This document shows positions 7,656 to 15,768 of a stretch of DNA of 39,111 nt, one piece after another (position 1 is the stretch's first letter; every line of letters begins with the position of its first letter). Where the stretch lies: the NCBI GenBank assembly GCA_023418925.1, contig JAEZYS010000021.1, forward strand, positions 1 to 39,111, read 5' to 3'. This DNA comes from Bacillota bacterium. GTDB taxonomy: Bacteria; Bacillota; Clostridia; Oscillospirales; Ruminococcaceae. The position numbers and the translations under genes are program-made. Under the pieces are notes generated by a model that was given only the letters and a program-made list of their open reading frames with translations, was not told where the DNA came from and searched no databases.

Positions 7656-7699
7656 TAAAAATAATAAGGTTGTATACATTATAAAATGTATACAACCTT
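7656..7699 (-). terminator. Terminator of nadA
   Basis: AAGGTTGTATACATT (7666-7680) and AATGTATACAACCTT (7685-7699) form a perfect 15-bp stem with a 4-nt loop. On the minus strand it is followed by ATTATTTTTATAATT. It starts 9 bp past the nadA stop codon and separates nadA from pot. Confidence 0.85.
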
Positions 7700-7707
7700 A
7701 AAAATAT

Positions 7708-8619
7708 TTAACCAAGTTCGAGCATTTTATTAATGCAGACAGATGATTTTCTGATAAGCTCATCACTCATTTCAATTTCAAGTCCGCTCTTGCCTGTCAT
7801 TGAGTCATAGACATCAACAAGCGTTGTCAGTTTCATATCATTACATATCAGCTTCTTTGAAAGAGCAAAGAATTTCTTATCAGGGCAAGCATATTGAAGG
7901 TGTTCAACAATTGAAAGCTCTGTCCCGATTATGAATTCTTTCTTTTCTGATTTTTCAGCATAACTCATAATAGCGGTTGTTGAGCCAACATAATCAGCAT
8001 GCTTTACAACATCAGGACGACATTCAGGATGGACAAGCAATTCTGCGCCTGGATGTTCTTTCTTTACAGCAATAGCATCATCTTCCGTAACAGAAGCGTG
8101 TATAGGACATCCGCCCTCAATTAGTATAATGTTTTTATCAGGAAGTTGTGAAGCAACATATGTGCCAAGATTTATGTCAGGAATGAACAGTATGTTCTTG
8201 TTTTCAAGGCTTCTGCATATCTTTACTGCTGAAGCAGATGTTACGCATACATCACAGACTGCCTTAAGTTCAGCCGTAGTGTTTATATAACAGACAACTG
8301 CACAATCTGGATATTCTTCCTTGTATCTAATTATATCTTCCTGTTTAAACTGTTCAGCCATGGGACATCCGGCATGTGGTGAAGCAAGTATTACTTTTTT
8401 ATGAGGGGAGAGGATTTTACAGGTTTCAGCCATGAAGTGTACCCCGCACATAATGCAAGTAGGGTTGCTATCTTCTTTAGCCTTTACCGACAATTGAAAT
8501 GAATCTCCTATGTAATCAGCAACCTCAAGTATATCTTCAGATTGATATGCATGAGCAAGTATTGTAATGTTCTTTTCTTTTTTTAGCTTTAGAATCTGCT
8601 GCTTAATATCATTTACCAT
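7708..8619 (-). CDS. nadA: Quinolinate synthase
   Basis: NadA condenses iminoaspartate with dihydroxyacetone phosphate to quinolinate in de novo NAD synthesis, using a 4Fe-4S cluster. Likely cluster ligands by position are C85 (HAGCPMAE), C171 (EGGCPIH) and C259 in the CNDMK motif. VGSTTAIMSY and HPECRPDVV are family segments. Length is 303 residues, the normal short form. nadB and nadC are not in the window, so the gene stands alone with its own promoter (8738-8766) and terminator. Confidence 0.95.
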   Translation of the reverse strand: MVNDIKQQILKLKKEKNITILAHAYQSEDILEVADYIGDSFQLSVKAKEDSNPTCIMCGVHFMAETCKILSPHKKVILASPHAGCPMAEQFKQEDIIRYKEEYPDCAVVCYINTTAELKAVCDVCVTSASAVKICRSLENKNILFIPDINLGTYVASQLPDKNIILIEGGCPIHASVTEDDAIAVKKEHPGAELLVHPECRPDVVKHADYVGSTTAIMSYAEKSEKKEFIIGTELSIVEHLQYACPDKKFFALSKKLICNDMKLTTLVDVYDSMTGKSGLEIEMSDELIRKSSVCINKMLELG

Positions 8620-8737
8620 AATAAAATATGCCTTTCAATGAAAAGCAATTCTCCTTCCGTTACCTATATTTTGATCAAACAGATTATTGAAAACAAGCTG
8701 TTATCATAATCTTAGTTAATATTAAGTTTATATAATA

Positions 8738-8766
8738 ATTATATTATAACATGGAGTAAAAATCAA
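8738..8766 (-). promoter_or_regulatory. Predicted promoter of nadA
   Basis: On the minus strand TTGATT (8766-8761) and TATAAT (8743-8738) have a 17-bp spacer. It gives a leader of about 110 nt. The 372-bp divergent gap 8620-8991 otherwise holds only the inverted repeat and plus-strand promoter listed next; I saw no recognised NAD-repressor site. Confidence 0.6.
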
Positions 8767-8913
8767 GGCATAATAGTATATAACATAATTAGACATAATA
8801 AGATAAAAAATTGCAAAATTTGATACACTATATTTTTATAAACCTGCTTGTCAATATACGGTATTGATATATTATATTTATAAACATTGTAATGTTTGAC
8901 GAAAATTATATTA

Positions 8914-8944
8914 TTAAGATATTTTTATTGAAAAAATATCTTAA
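8914..8944. promoter_or_regulatory. Inverted repeat over the -35 region of the 8992 gene
   Basis: TTAAGATATTTTT and AAAAAATATCTTAA are inverted around ATTG. The right arm contains most of the -35 box at 8928-8933. It could be an operator for a dimeric repressor. A terminator role is less likely because no gene reads into it on either strand. Confidence 0.4.
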
Positions 8945-8956
8945 TGGCTGTATAAT
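8928..8956 (+). promoter_or_regulatory. Predicted promoter of the DUF3810 gene
   Basis: TTGAAA (8928-8933) and TATAAT (8951-8956) are separated by 17 bp, giving a short leader to the ATG at 8992 with a TAGGAGC ribosome site. The -35 box is embedded in the inverted repeat 8914-8944. Confidence 0.7.
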
Positions 8957-8991
8957 ATAAACAATTAATTTATTTATGCTAGGAGCTTTTT

Positions 8992-10182
8992 ATGCATACT
9001 TACAGTAGCGGTCTGCTTGAAAAAGAACACCGCAAGGAAACTTCTGGCAACCAAGCGGCATCTGTATTTATAAAAAAGAAAAGAAGATCCTCTCTTTTTG
9101 CTGCACTTATTCTGATTACTATAATGTTGATACTGAATATAATTTCATGGGTCAGTGTCGGTTTTTCAGATTGGTATGCAGGCAATGTTTTCCCAGTTAT
9201 AAATAATACAGTTACAAAACTGACAGGAGCAATTCCTTTTTCACTTGGAGAAATTCTTATTGTTCTTGGAATATTGATTCTGCTTGTTGGGCCACTTTCA
9301 TTTATTATCTGTATGATAATTCTAAAAAAGAGAAGAAAGAAAATACTAAGATTCACAGGCATGTTTTTGCTTTGGGTATTTACATATATATTTGTCACTG
9401 AAACTATGAACTGTTTTATAATGTATCATTGTACTCCTGTAACCGAAACACTTTATGGGGAAAAAAGTGAATATGATTTTGAACAGCTTGTTCAGTTGGG
9501 CGAAATAGTTATTGATGGTGTGAATTATTATTCAGCACAGGTTGAACGTGACCAGAACGGCAGAGTTATTGTTCCGGACAATCTGTATGACAAAGCAGAA
9601 AATGCAATGAATAATATAAGTAATATATTTCCGATGCTGAAAGGATATTATCCTGATGCAAAGGTGATGATTTTTTCTGATCTCGCGACTCAGATGGATC
9701 TTGCTGGGGTATACTATCCTTTCACGCTTGAGGCTAATTATAATGCTAATATGTACCCCACAAATTATGCAGATACTATCTGTCATGAATATTCTCACCT
9801 CAAGGGTTTTATTCAGGAGGATGAAGCTAATTTCCTGTCATATGTAGCTTGTATCAGTTATGATAACGATTATTTCAGATACTGCGGATATCTTTCTGCA
9901 TTCAATTATGTTCTTGGAGAAATAAGAACATGCGGTGATCAGGAAACCATCAACAGAATATGGTCTTTAGTAGACGAACAGGTCTGGGAAGATAATGTAT
10001 TTGTTGAACAAAGTATCATTGATGAAATAGAAGAAAAATCTATTTTCACGTCTGAGAAGGCATCAGCTTTTTCAGATACAGCAATTGATACTTCACTTAA
10101 GTTAAACGGCGTGTCTGACGGTAAGCAAAGTTATGGTCGGATGGTTAATTTATTGCTTGATTTTTATTTTTCAGAGCAATAA
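8992..10182 (+). CDS. DUF3810-like membrane protein with HExxH motif
   Basis: The protein has 396 residues. The N terminus is basic (KKKRRS), then come hydrophobic segments at about 36-56, 82-110 and 120-140. The remainder is soluble and probably outside the membrane. HEYSH at 265-269 has the HExxH pattern of zinc metallopeptidases, followed by EDEANFLSYVAC with acidic residues that could supply a third ligand. This arrangement resembles the DUF3810 family as I know it; substrate and role are unknown. It stands alone between divergent nadA and the hom operon, with its own promoter. Confidence 0.75.
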   Translation: MHTYSSGLLEKEHRKETSGNQAASVFIKKKRRSSLFAALILITIMLILNIISWVSVGFSDWYAGNVFPVINNTVTKLTGAIPFSLGEILIVLGILILLVGPLSFIICMIILKKRRKKILRFTGMFLLWVFTYIFVTETMNCFIMYHCTPVTETLYGEKSEYDFEQLVQLGEIVIDGVNYYSAQVERDQNGRVIVPDNLYDKAENAMNNISNIFPMLKGYYPDAKVMIFSDLATQMDLAGVYYPFTLEANYNANMYPTNYADTICHEYSHLKGFIQEDEANFLSYVACISYDNDYFRYCGYLSAFNYVLGEIRTCGDQETINRIWSLVDEQVWEDNVFVEQSIIDEIEEKSIFTSEKASAFSDTAIDTSLKLNGVSDGKQSYGRMVNLLLDFYFSEQ

Positions 10183-10251
10183 TTGATATTTTTTCGGTTA
10201 CTTTATTGTAAAATCGAAGGGATTTATACATATTTCTGAATAAGTGCAAAC

Positions 10252-10281
10252 TTGACAAATAAATATGTAATGTGCTATTAT
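10252..10281 (+). promoter_or_regulatory. Predicted promoter of the pheB-hom-thrB-tsa operon
   Basis: A perfect TTGACA (10252-10257) and TATTAT (10276-10281) have an 18-bp spacer. The leader carries two small hairpins, GTATTT/AAATAC and GGACT/AGTC, before the GGGGTG ribosome site. No T-box or other known amino-acid riboswitch is visible in it. Confidence 0.65.
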
Positions 10282-10349
10282 TGTATTTGGATTAAATACA
10301 CATGTTTGTATCTGACGGACTGTTTTGATAGTCTGATAGGGGTGATGTT

Positions 10350-10790
10350 ATGGGTAATTCCAAATACGTTGTTGTCAGCACAGAAGTATTGCCTGAGATT
10401 TTCACAAAAGTAATAGAAGCAAAGAAACTGCTTGCATGCGGTGAGGAAAAGAGTTCTGCATCTGTTTGCAAGAAGGTCGGCATTTCAAGAAGTGCTTTTT
10501 ATAAGTATAAAGATTTTGTTTTTACTTATAATGAAAAGCTAACTCAGAAAATTATTACTTTCTATATTGTTCTTAAGGATGAGCCCGGAGTTCTGGCATC
10601 AGTACTTTCTAAACTTCATTCTCAGGGTGCAAACATACTTACCGTAAATCAGAATATCCCGATTGACGGGGTTGCTTCGGTAACTGTTACCGTGCGGCTG
10701 AATGGTCAGTCAATCGAATCGTACGATGTAAACACTTTGTTTGCAGAAATGTACGGTGTGGTGGAATACCGTCTGATTTCAGGAGAATAA
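10350..10790 (+). CDS. ACT-domain protein, UPF0735/PheB type
   Basis: A 146-residue cytoplasmic protein. Residues 1-60 contain a helix-turn-helix-like stretch, KKVGISRSAFYKYKD. From about 68 an ACT domain (ITFYIVLKDEPGVLASVLSKL) is clear; such domains bind amino acids and regulate. Genes of this type commonly precede hom and thrB in Firmicutes, as here, with hom 21 bp downstream. It was historically called PheB (chorismate mutase-related), but no catalytic role is visible. A ligand-sensing role for aspartate-family or aromatic amino acids is plausible but unproven. Confidence 0.85.
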   Translation: MGNSKYVVVSTEVLPEIFTKVIEAKKLLACGEEKSSASVCKKVGISRSAFYKYKDFVFTYNEKLTQKIITFYIVLKDEPGVLASVLSKLHSQGANILTVNQNIPIDGVASVTVTVRLNGQSIESYDVNTLFAEMYGVVEYRLISGE

Positions 10791-10811
10791 TTTTTACAAG
10801 GAGTTTTGAAC

Positions 10812-12038
10812 ATGTCGAAAGTAGCCGTTTTGGGGCACGGAGTTGTCGGTTCAGGAACTGTTGAACTGCTTATTAAGAACAGGGACAGTATTGCCAAAAA
10901 ATCCGGCAATGATATTGAAGTAAAGTATGTTTTGGATTTAAGGGATTTTCCTGATGCTCCATATCACGAAAAATTTACTAAGGATATTAACGATATTCTT
11001 AATGATGATGAAGTAACCGTTGTCGCTGAAGTTCTCGGTGGAGTAACATTTGCTTATAACTATGTCAAGTCATGCCTTGCAAAGGGAAAGAGTGTTGTAA
11101 CTTCCAATAAGGAGCTTGTTGCGGAAAAAGGTGCAGAGCTTCTTAAGCTTGCTGCTGATAATAATTGTAATTTTCTTTTTGAGGCATCTACAGGCGGAGC
11201 TATTCCGATAATAAGACCAATTCATCAGTGCCTTGCAGCAAATGAAATTACTGCAGTTGCAGGTATTCTTAACGGAACAACTAATTTTATAATTACAAAG
11301 ATGGTTAATGAGCAGATGGCATTTGATGATGCTCTTGCTCTTGCTCAGAAACTTGGTTATGCTGAAAGTGATCCGACTGCTGATATCGAGGGACATGATG
11401 CATGCAGAAAAATCTGTATTCTTGCATCACTTGCTTTCGGTAAGCATGTATATCCTGATTGGGTTCACTGCGAAGGCATTACAAAGCTTACTGTTGAAGA
11501 TATTGAGTATGCTGATAACTGGGGCGGAAGAATTAAGCTTGTCGGCTCAGTAAAGAAGCTTGAAAATGGCAAGATTCTTCCTATAGTACGTCCTGCATTT
11601 GTATGCAACGCTATACAGCTTGCAAATGTATCAGATGTATTCAATGCTATAATGGTTTTCGGCGATGCTATTGACGAGGTTATGTTCTATGGTCGTGGTG
11701 CCGGAAAAATGCCGACAGCAAGTGCTGTTGTTGCAGATATTATTGATGCTGTGAAGATGAATGGTACTTCTGTTTCTCAGAAATGGGAGGATAGCACAGA
11801 TAACAGCTTCATTGAGGACTACAGAAATGATACTCTCAGCATGTATGTCAGAACAGATGGGGTTTCCGCTGATGCAATTGAAAATGTTTTTGGAAAAGTA
11901 GAGTTTATTGATAGAGAAAATTCTCCTGCTTCCGAAAAAGCATTTATTACACCAAACCTTGTTGAAAAAGAAATTGACGAAAAAATAGAAAAGCTTGATT
12001 GTAAAGTTCTCGGAAAAATTCGCGTTTTGGAGCTGTAA
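10812..12038 (+). CDS. hom: Homoserine dehydrogenase
   Basis: Hom reduces aspartate semialdehyde to homoserine with NAD(P)H, the branch point to threonine and methionine. The nucleotide-binding loop GHGVVGSGTVELL is at 8-20. The family signature is seen in ILNGTTNFIITKM, and GRGAGKMPTASAVVADI marks the catalytic core. A C-terminal ACT-like region begins near 345. I prefer the ATG at 10812 because AAGGAG is eight bases upstream; a TTG at 10806 is too close to that site. Length is 408 residues. thrB follows after 6 bp. Confidence 0.95.
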   Translation: MSKVAVLGHGVVGSGTVELLIKNRDSIAKKSGNDIEVKYVLDLRDFPDAPYHEKFTKDINDILNDDEVTVVAEVLGGVTFAYNYVKSCLAKGKSVVTSNKELVAEKGAELLKLAADNNCNFLFEASTGGAIPIIRPIHQCLAANEITAVAGILNGTTNFIITKMVNEQMAFDDALALAQKLGYAESDPTADIEGHDACRKICILASLAFGKHVYPDWVHCEGITKLTVEDIEYADNWGGRIKLVGSVKKLENGKILPIVRPAFVCNAIQLANVSDVFNAIMVFGDAIDEVMFYGRGAGKMPTASAVVADIIDAVKMNGTSVSQKWEDSTDNSFIEDYRNDTLSMYVRTDGVSADAIENVFGKVEFIDRENSPASEKAFITPNLVEKEIDEKIEKLDCKVLGKIRVLEL

Positions 12039-12044
12039 GAATTA

Positions 12045-12935
12045 ATGGTTAAGATACAAATTCCTGCTACAAGCGCAAATCTCGGGGCAGGCTTTGATGC
12101 TCTGGGTCTTGCGCTTAGCTTTTATAATTATGTTAATATAAATGAAGCAGATGGTATTCATATTACCTCGCTTGACAATACTCCTGTTCCGTCTGATGAA
12201 AGTAATCTTGTTTATGCAACTGCTAAGACGCTGTTCAATATATGCGGACGTCAGTTCAAGGGACTTAAGATTGAACAGGTAAATAATATCCCGATGGCAA
12301 GGGGACTTGGAAGTTCATCCGCCTGCATAATTGCAGGTCTTGTCGGCGCAAACACTCTTATGGGTGAGCCGTTGACACTAAATGAGCTTGTAAATCTTTC
12401 TGCACAGATAGAGGGTCATCCTGATAATACTGCACCTGCACTTCTGGGTGGGATAGTAACTGCAGTATTTGACGGAAAGGATGTTCACTGGGTTAAGCAG
12501 GAGGTTTTCACAACACTCAAGTTTGTTGTTGTTATTCCTGATTTTGAGCTGAAAACGGAAGAGGCAAGAGCTTGTCTTCCTAAGGAAGTATCGCATAAGG
12601 ATGCGGTTTATAACCTTTCAAGAGCAGCACTTTTCTCCGCTTCACTCCTTACAGGAAAGTATGAAAATCTTCGTACTGCTGTTCACGATAGATTGCATCA
12701 GCCTTACAGAATGGAACTTATTCCACATGGCAGAGATGTTTTTGATATTGCATACAGCCTTGGTGCGTATGCATCGTATATGAGCGGAGCTGGTCCTTCG
12801 CTTATGGCAATAGTTGACGCTGATAATGAATTCTTCTGCGGAAAACTAAGGTTTACTCTTGACAACATGGGTCTTAACACCTGGGAGGTACACGAACTTC
12901 ATATAGATAATATCGGTACGCGAATTGTAAAATAG
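12045..12935 (+). CDS. thrB: Homoserine kinase
   Basis: ThrB phosphorylates homoserine on the way to threonine. It belongs to the GHMP kinases: the phosphate-binding loop PMARGLGSSSA spans 83-93 and a conserved C-terminal SGAGPSLMAI is present. Length is 296 residues. The start is only 6 bp after hom with a weak ribosome site, so translation is probably coupled. Threonine synthase (thrC) is not in the window. Confidence 0.95.
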   Translation: MVKIQIPATSANLGAGFDALGLALSFYNYVNINEADGIHITSLDNTPVPSDESNLVYATAKTLFNICGRQFKGLKIEQVNNIPMARGLGSSSACIIAGLVGANTLMGEPLTLNELVNLSAQIEGHPDNTAPALLGGIVTAVFDGKDVHWVKQEVFTTLKFVVVIPDFELKTEEARACLPKEVSHKDAVYNLSRAALFSASLLTGKYENLRTAVHDRLHQPYRMELIPHGRDVFDIAYSLGAYASYMSGAGPSLMAIVDADNEFFCGKLRFTLDNMGLNTWEVHELHIDNIGTRIVK

Positions 12936-12950
12936 CAAGGGGCGATTTGT

Positions 12951-13769
12951 ATGGATATTGAGTATTTCTCTGAACCGAGAGATGACGGCGACACTCAAAG
13001 GCTTTATATGTCTTTGAAATGGTATCAGCTTCCGGGATATACCGACGAGGAAATTGAAAAGGCAGTACATAACAGCTTTTATTCTGTTTATGCATACGAT
13101 GGTCTTGTACTTGTCGGACTTGGTAGGGTAGTATCAGATGGAACAACTGTGGCTATATTAAGCGGACTTTGTGTCAGAGAAAGATACAGAAGGCATGGCA
13201 TTGGTGCTGAAATTGTAAACAGGTTGGCATATTACTGCCAGTCAGGTAATTTCAGGATGAATGTTCAATTGGTCTGTGAAGACAGTTTAATTCCATGGTA
13301 TGAATCGCTCGGATTTGAGAGATTTTCGATGGGTATGAGAAAATGTGTAGAACCTCTTCAGGAACCATGTACATTGCTTAATCATTTCAGCAGTATTTAT
13401 GGTATAGAACAGATTTCAGATATTGATAAGGATTTTTATTGGTTTAACTTTGATTGGTTTGGTGAATTCAGATATTATTCAGGTGTGAAACTTGGAGGCG
13501 AGGAAATACCATGTGTTTCTATGCGTTTCGGTACATCAGAAACTATTGAATTCACCGTTGATATAACGTTTGAAAACGTAAGTGATTTTGAAATCGGATG
13601 CAAGGGAATAAGAACGCCTTTGTTCGGTTTTGATATTACAAAAACGGACGAACTAAAAGTTCAGGATGAGCATAAAAAATATCTGATCCGCTCTCTTGAA
13701 GATGATGATATTAAATTTTTCTGTGAAAGTTTCCGGATAGTTTCCGTTGAGGTGAAAGATGATTACTGA
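12951..13769 (+). CDS. GNAT N-acetyltransferase with an additional unknown C-terminal domain
   Basis: Residues about 20-135 are a GNAT fold: GRVVSDGTTVAILSGLCV for the central strands, the acetyl-CoA loop RYRRHGIGAEI, and WYESLGFERF near its end. After it come about 135 residues I cannot place, rich in aromatic and beta-type sequence (FYWFNFDWFGEFRYYSG, then EFTVDITFENVSDFEIG). Length is 272 residues, nearly twice a simple GNAT. It lies between thrB (15-bp gap) and tsaE (11-bp overlap), so it is co-transcribed and probably coupled with tsaE. It is not a simple RimI; substrate unknown. Confidence 0.75.
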   Translation: MDIEYFSEPRDDGDTQRLYMSLKWYQLPGYTDEEIEKAVHNSFYSVYAYDGLVLVGLGRVVSDGTTVAILSGLCVRERYRRHGIGAEIVNRLAYYCQSGNFRMNVQLVCEDSLIPWYESLGFERFSMGMRKCVEPLQEPCTLLNHFSSIYGIEQISDIDKDFYWFNFDWFGEFRYYSGVKLGGEEIPCVSMRFGTSETIEFTVDITFENVSDFEIGCKGIRTPLFGFDITKTDELKVQDEHKKYLIRSLEDDDIKFFCESFRIVSVEVKDDY

Positions 13770-14187
13770 GATAACAAAATCTGTTGAGGGTACTATAGAT
13801 TTTGGAAAAAAGATAGGTTCAAAGCTGAAAGGCGGAGATATTATTGCATATAAGGGAGGACTTGGAGCTGGCAAAACTACTCTGACAAGGGGAATTGCAC
13901 AGGGACTTGGACTTCCGGATGAAGTTTTTTCACCTACTTTTTCTCTCGTAAATGAGTATCGTGGAAATATTACATTGTATCATTTTGATATGTATAGGAT
14001 ATTGAACGAGGAAGCGCTTGAAACTACAGGATTCTACGACTATATATCTGAAAGCAGTGTTATTGTAATAGAATGGTCAGAGAATATCTCAGAGTTTCTT
14101 CCGGATAATACCATTAAGATAAATATTGATAGAATCGATGAAGATACAAGAATTATTACTGTTGATGGAGATGAACGTTTTTGCTGA
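13759..14187 (+). CDS. tsaE: tRNA t6A biosynthesis ATPase TsaE
   Basis: TsaE is the ATPase that supports the TsaBD complex in making N6-threonylcarbamoyladenosine at position 37 of ANN-decoding tRNAs. Walker A GGLGAGKTTLTRG spans 33-45, followed by the typical SPTFSLVNEY and YHFDMYR. Length is 142 residues. It overlaps the GNAT gene by 11 bp and tsaB by 7 bp. tsaD and tsaC are not in the window. Confidence 0.95.
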   Translation: MITEITKSVEGTIDFGKKIGSKLKGGDIIAYKGGLGAGKTTLTRGIAQGLGLPDEVFSPTFSLVNEYRGNITLYHFDMYRILNEEALETTGFYDYISESSVIVIEWSENISEFLPDNTIKINIDRIDEDTRIITVDGDERFC

Positions 14188-14855
14188 TACTCGGAATAGA
14201 TACTTCAGGCAAGACAGCTTCGGTTGCTCTTTGCAGTGAAGATACAGTTATTGCTCAGACGTCAGTTCTGACAAAGCTTACACATTCTCAGGTTATAATG
14301 CCAGTATGCAGCAGAGTGCTGGAAAGTGCAGATGTTACACTTGAGGATGTAGATGCAATTGTGTGTGCAAAAGGTCCGGGATCGTATACAGGATTGAGAA
14401 TTGGAGTTGCAGCCGTAAAGGGAATGACTTTTGCTCTTGATAAAAAGTGTTGTGGAATTTCAACTCTTGAATCACTTGCATATAACTTTAAGGGCATAAA
14501 GACTGCAGTTTGTGCGGTTATGCATGCAAGATTGAATCTTGTTTACGCTGCTGTTTTTGAATCAGATGGTGTATGTGTAAAAAGAATTACTGAGGATGCT
14601 GTTATTTCAGTTGAACAGCTTGATGAAATAATCGGAGCTATATGTTCGGACGTTATGATTACAGGGGATTATGCTAAGCAATACTGTGATAATTCAAAAG
14701 TCGAGAACATATTGCTTGCACCTCCTCATTTAAGACTACAGCTTGCTTCAAGCCTTTGCTTTGCAGCATTTGAAAAAGAATTGATTTCTCCTGATGATCT
14801 CAATGCAGAATATTTACAAATTACCAAGGCGGAGAAAGATCTTAAAGCAAAGTAA
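14181..14855 (+). CDS. tsaB: tRNA t6A biosynthesis protein TsaB
   Basis: TsaB is the non-catalytic partner of TsaD in t6A synthesis, with an ASKHA-like fold. The N-terminal ILGIDTSGKTASVAL and the segment AKGPGSYTGLRIGVAAVKG are characteristic. Length is 224 residues. The only start that preserves the conserved N terminus is TTG at 14181, ten bases after GGAG; the ATG at 14171 is in another frame. The start lies inside the last codons of tsaE, so translation is probably coupled. It ends the operon, followed by a hairpin at 14862. Confidence 0.94.
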   Translation: MLILGIDTSGKTASVALCSEDTVIAQTSVLTKLTHSQVIMPVCSRVLESADVTLEDVDAIVCAKGPGSYTGLRIGVAAVKGMTFALDKKCCGISTLESLAYNFKGIKTAVCAVMHARLNLVYAAVFESDGVCVKRITEDAVISVEQLDEIIGAICSDVMITGDYAKQYCDNSKVENILLAPPHLRLQLASSLCFAAFEKELISPDDLNAEYLQITKAEKDLKAK

Positions 14856-14861
14856 ATTTAT

Positions 14862-14895
14862 CCCTCTGTTGTGCATATAACAGAGGGTATTATTA
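14862..14895 (+). terminator. Probable terminator of the hom-tsa operon
   Basis: CCCTCTGTT and AACAGAGGG form a 9-bp stem around an 8-nt loop, 6 bp after the tsaB stop. The following TATTATTATAG is a weak U-tract, so termination may be partial. Confidence 0.6.
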
Positions 14896-14898
14896 TAG

Positions 14899-14927
14899 TT
14901 GACTATATCTAAATTATGACGTATAAT
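14899..14927 (+). promoter_or_regulatory. Promoter of the repeat-containing lipoprotein gene
   Basis: TTGACT (14899-14904) and TATAAT (14922-14927) have a 17-bp spacer. They lie just past the preceding terminator hairpin and 31 bp before the ATG at 14959. Confidence 0.8.
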
Positions 14928-14958
14928 GTATATATAAACCTGAAAGGTGGATAGATAA

Positions 14959-15696
14959 ATGAAAAAGTTTTTATCAATTTTGTTAGTCATAATAATATTG
15001 TCATGTAATCTTACTAGCTGTAAGAATTCAAAATCAGTTGAAACACTTCAGACAGAAACTACATTAAGCGATAACATAGTAACAACAGAAGTCACCAAAA
15101 GCAGTAAAATCCATGAAACACTTCCATCTGAAACAACATCAAGTAAAAATACAAGTAAAACAGAAGTCACAGAAACCAGCAAAGGCAATGAAAATCTTCC
15201 ATTAGAAACAACATCAAGCGATAATATCAATAAAACAGAAATCATAGAAGACGAAAAAAAGCTTGAAATAAATGTATTTGTACATAATTCAAATGATTAT
15301 TTTGAAAATGAAATTGATGATAAAGACAGAGTTTTTGATAGTTATGATAATTTTAAAAAGTTTATAACTGAGGTTATAGAGCCAAATTATGTGAACGGTG
15401 TATTTGAACAATTTAATGTTTATGATGATAATTATTTTAAAGACAAAGTACTATTTTATACAACAATTCAAGAAACTACAGGCTCAATAAAATATGATAC
15501 TAAGCATGCAAGTGCAAATAAAAAAGATGGGAAAATTACCATCACTTTGCCAAGCTACCGTCCGGGAATATGTACTGAAGATATGGCTTACTATTGTGTA
15601 TTTGTAGAAATCAATAAATCAGATATATCTGATCTTGCCTCTTATGACGATATTTTGTTTTATGAAGAAAGAACTAATGAAGAGTACAAAGAATAG
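14959..15696 (+). CDS. Lipoprotein with Thr/Ser-rich repeat linker, unknown function
   Basis: The protein has 245 residues. The signal peptide ends in a lipobox LTSC with modified Cys at C21. Residues 28-101 are three imperfect 25-residue units built on E-(T/N)-L-x-x-E-T-T-x-S, a flexible extracellular stalk. From about 103 to the end is a single hydrophilic domain (INVFVHNSNDYFENEIDD, later KITITLPSYRPG) that I do not recognise. It has its own promoter and a strong bidirectional terminator, so it is monocistronic. Codon use is more AT-rich than in the neighbouring operon. Confidence 0.75.
   Translation: MKKFLSILLVIIILSCNLTSCKNSKSVETLQTETTLSDNIVTTEVTKSSKIHETLPSETTSSKNTSKTEVTETSKGNENLPLETTSSDNINKTEIIEDEKKLEINVFVHNSNDYFENEIDDKDRVFDSYDNFKKFITEVIEPNYVNGVFEQFNVYDDNYFKDKVLFYTTIQETTGSIKYDTKHASANKKDGKITITLPSYRPGICTEDMAYYCVFVEINKSDISDLASYDDILFYEERTNEEYKE
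15040..15261 (+). repeat. Three in-frame degenerate 75-bp repeats encoding the lipoprotein stalk
   Basis: Residues 28-52, 53-77 and 78-101 align as ETLQTETTLSDNI.., ETLPSETTSSKNT.. and ENLPLETTSSDNI... The DNA repeats are diverged but keep GAAACAACATCAAG-type cores in units two and three. Unit number may vary between strains. Confidence 0.7.
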
Positions 15697-15732
15697 CATT
15701 ATCCTGAATATAATATTATAAAAAATATAAAA

Positions 15733-15768
15733 GGGTACCATCCATAATGGACGGTACCCGTATTTTTT
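15733..15768. terminator. Bidirectional terminator between the lipoprotein and degV genes
   Basis: GGGTACC..CC and GG..GGTACCC form an 11-bp stem with one mismatch around ATAAT. A TATTTTTTTA tract follows on the plus strand and TTTTATATTTTT on the minus strand. It serves the converging genes at 14959 and 15768. Confidence 0.85.

Noticed and set aside
10282..10349. A threonine leader-peptide attenuator before the hom operon
   Set aside because: The leader has two small hairpins but no Thr-rich ORF and no terminator.
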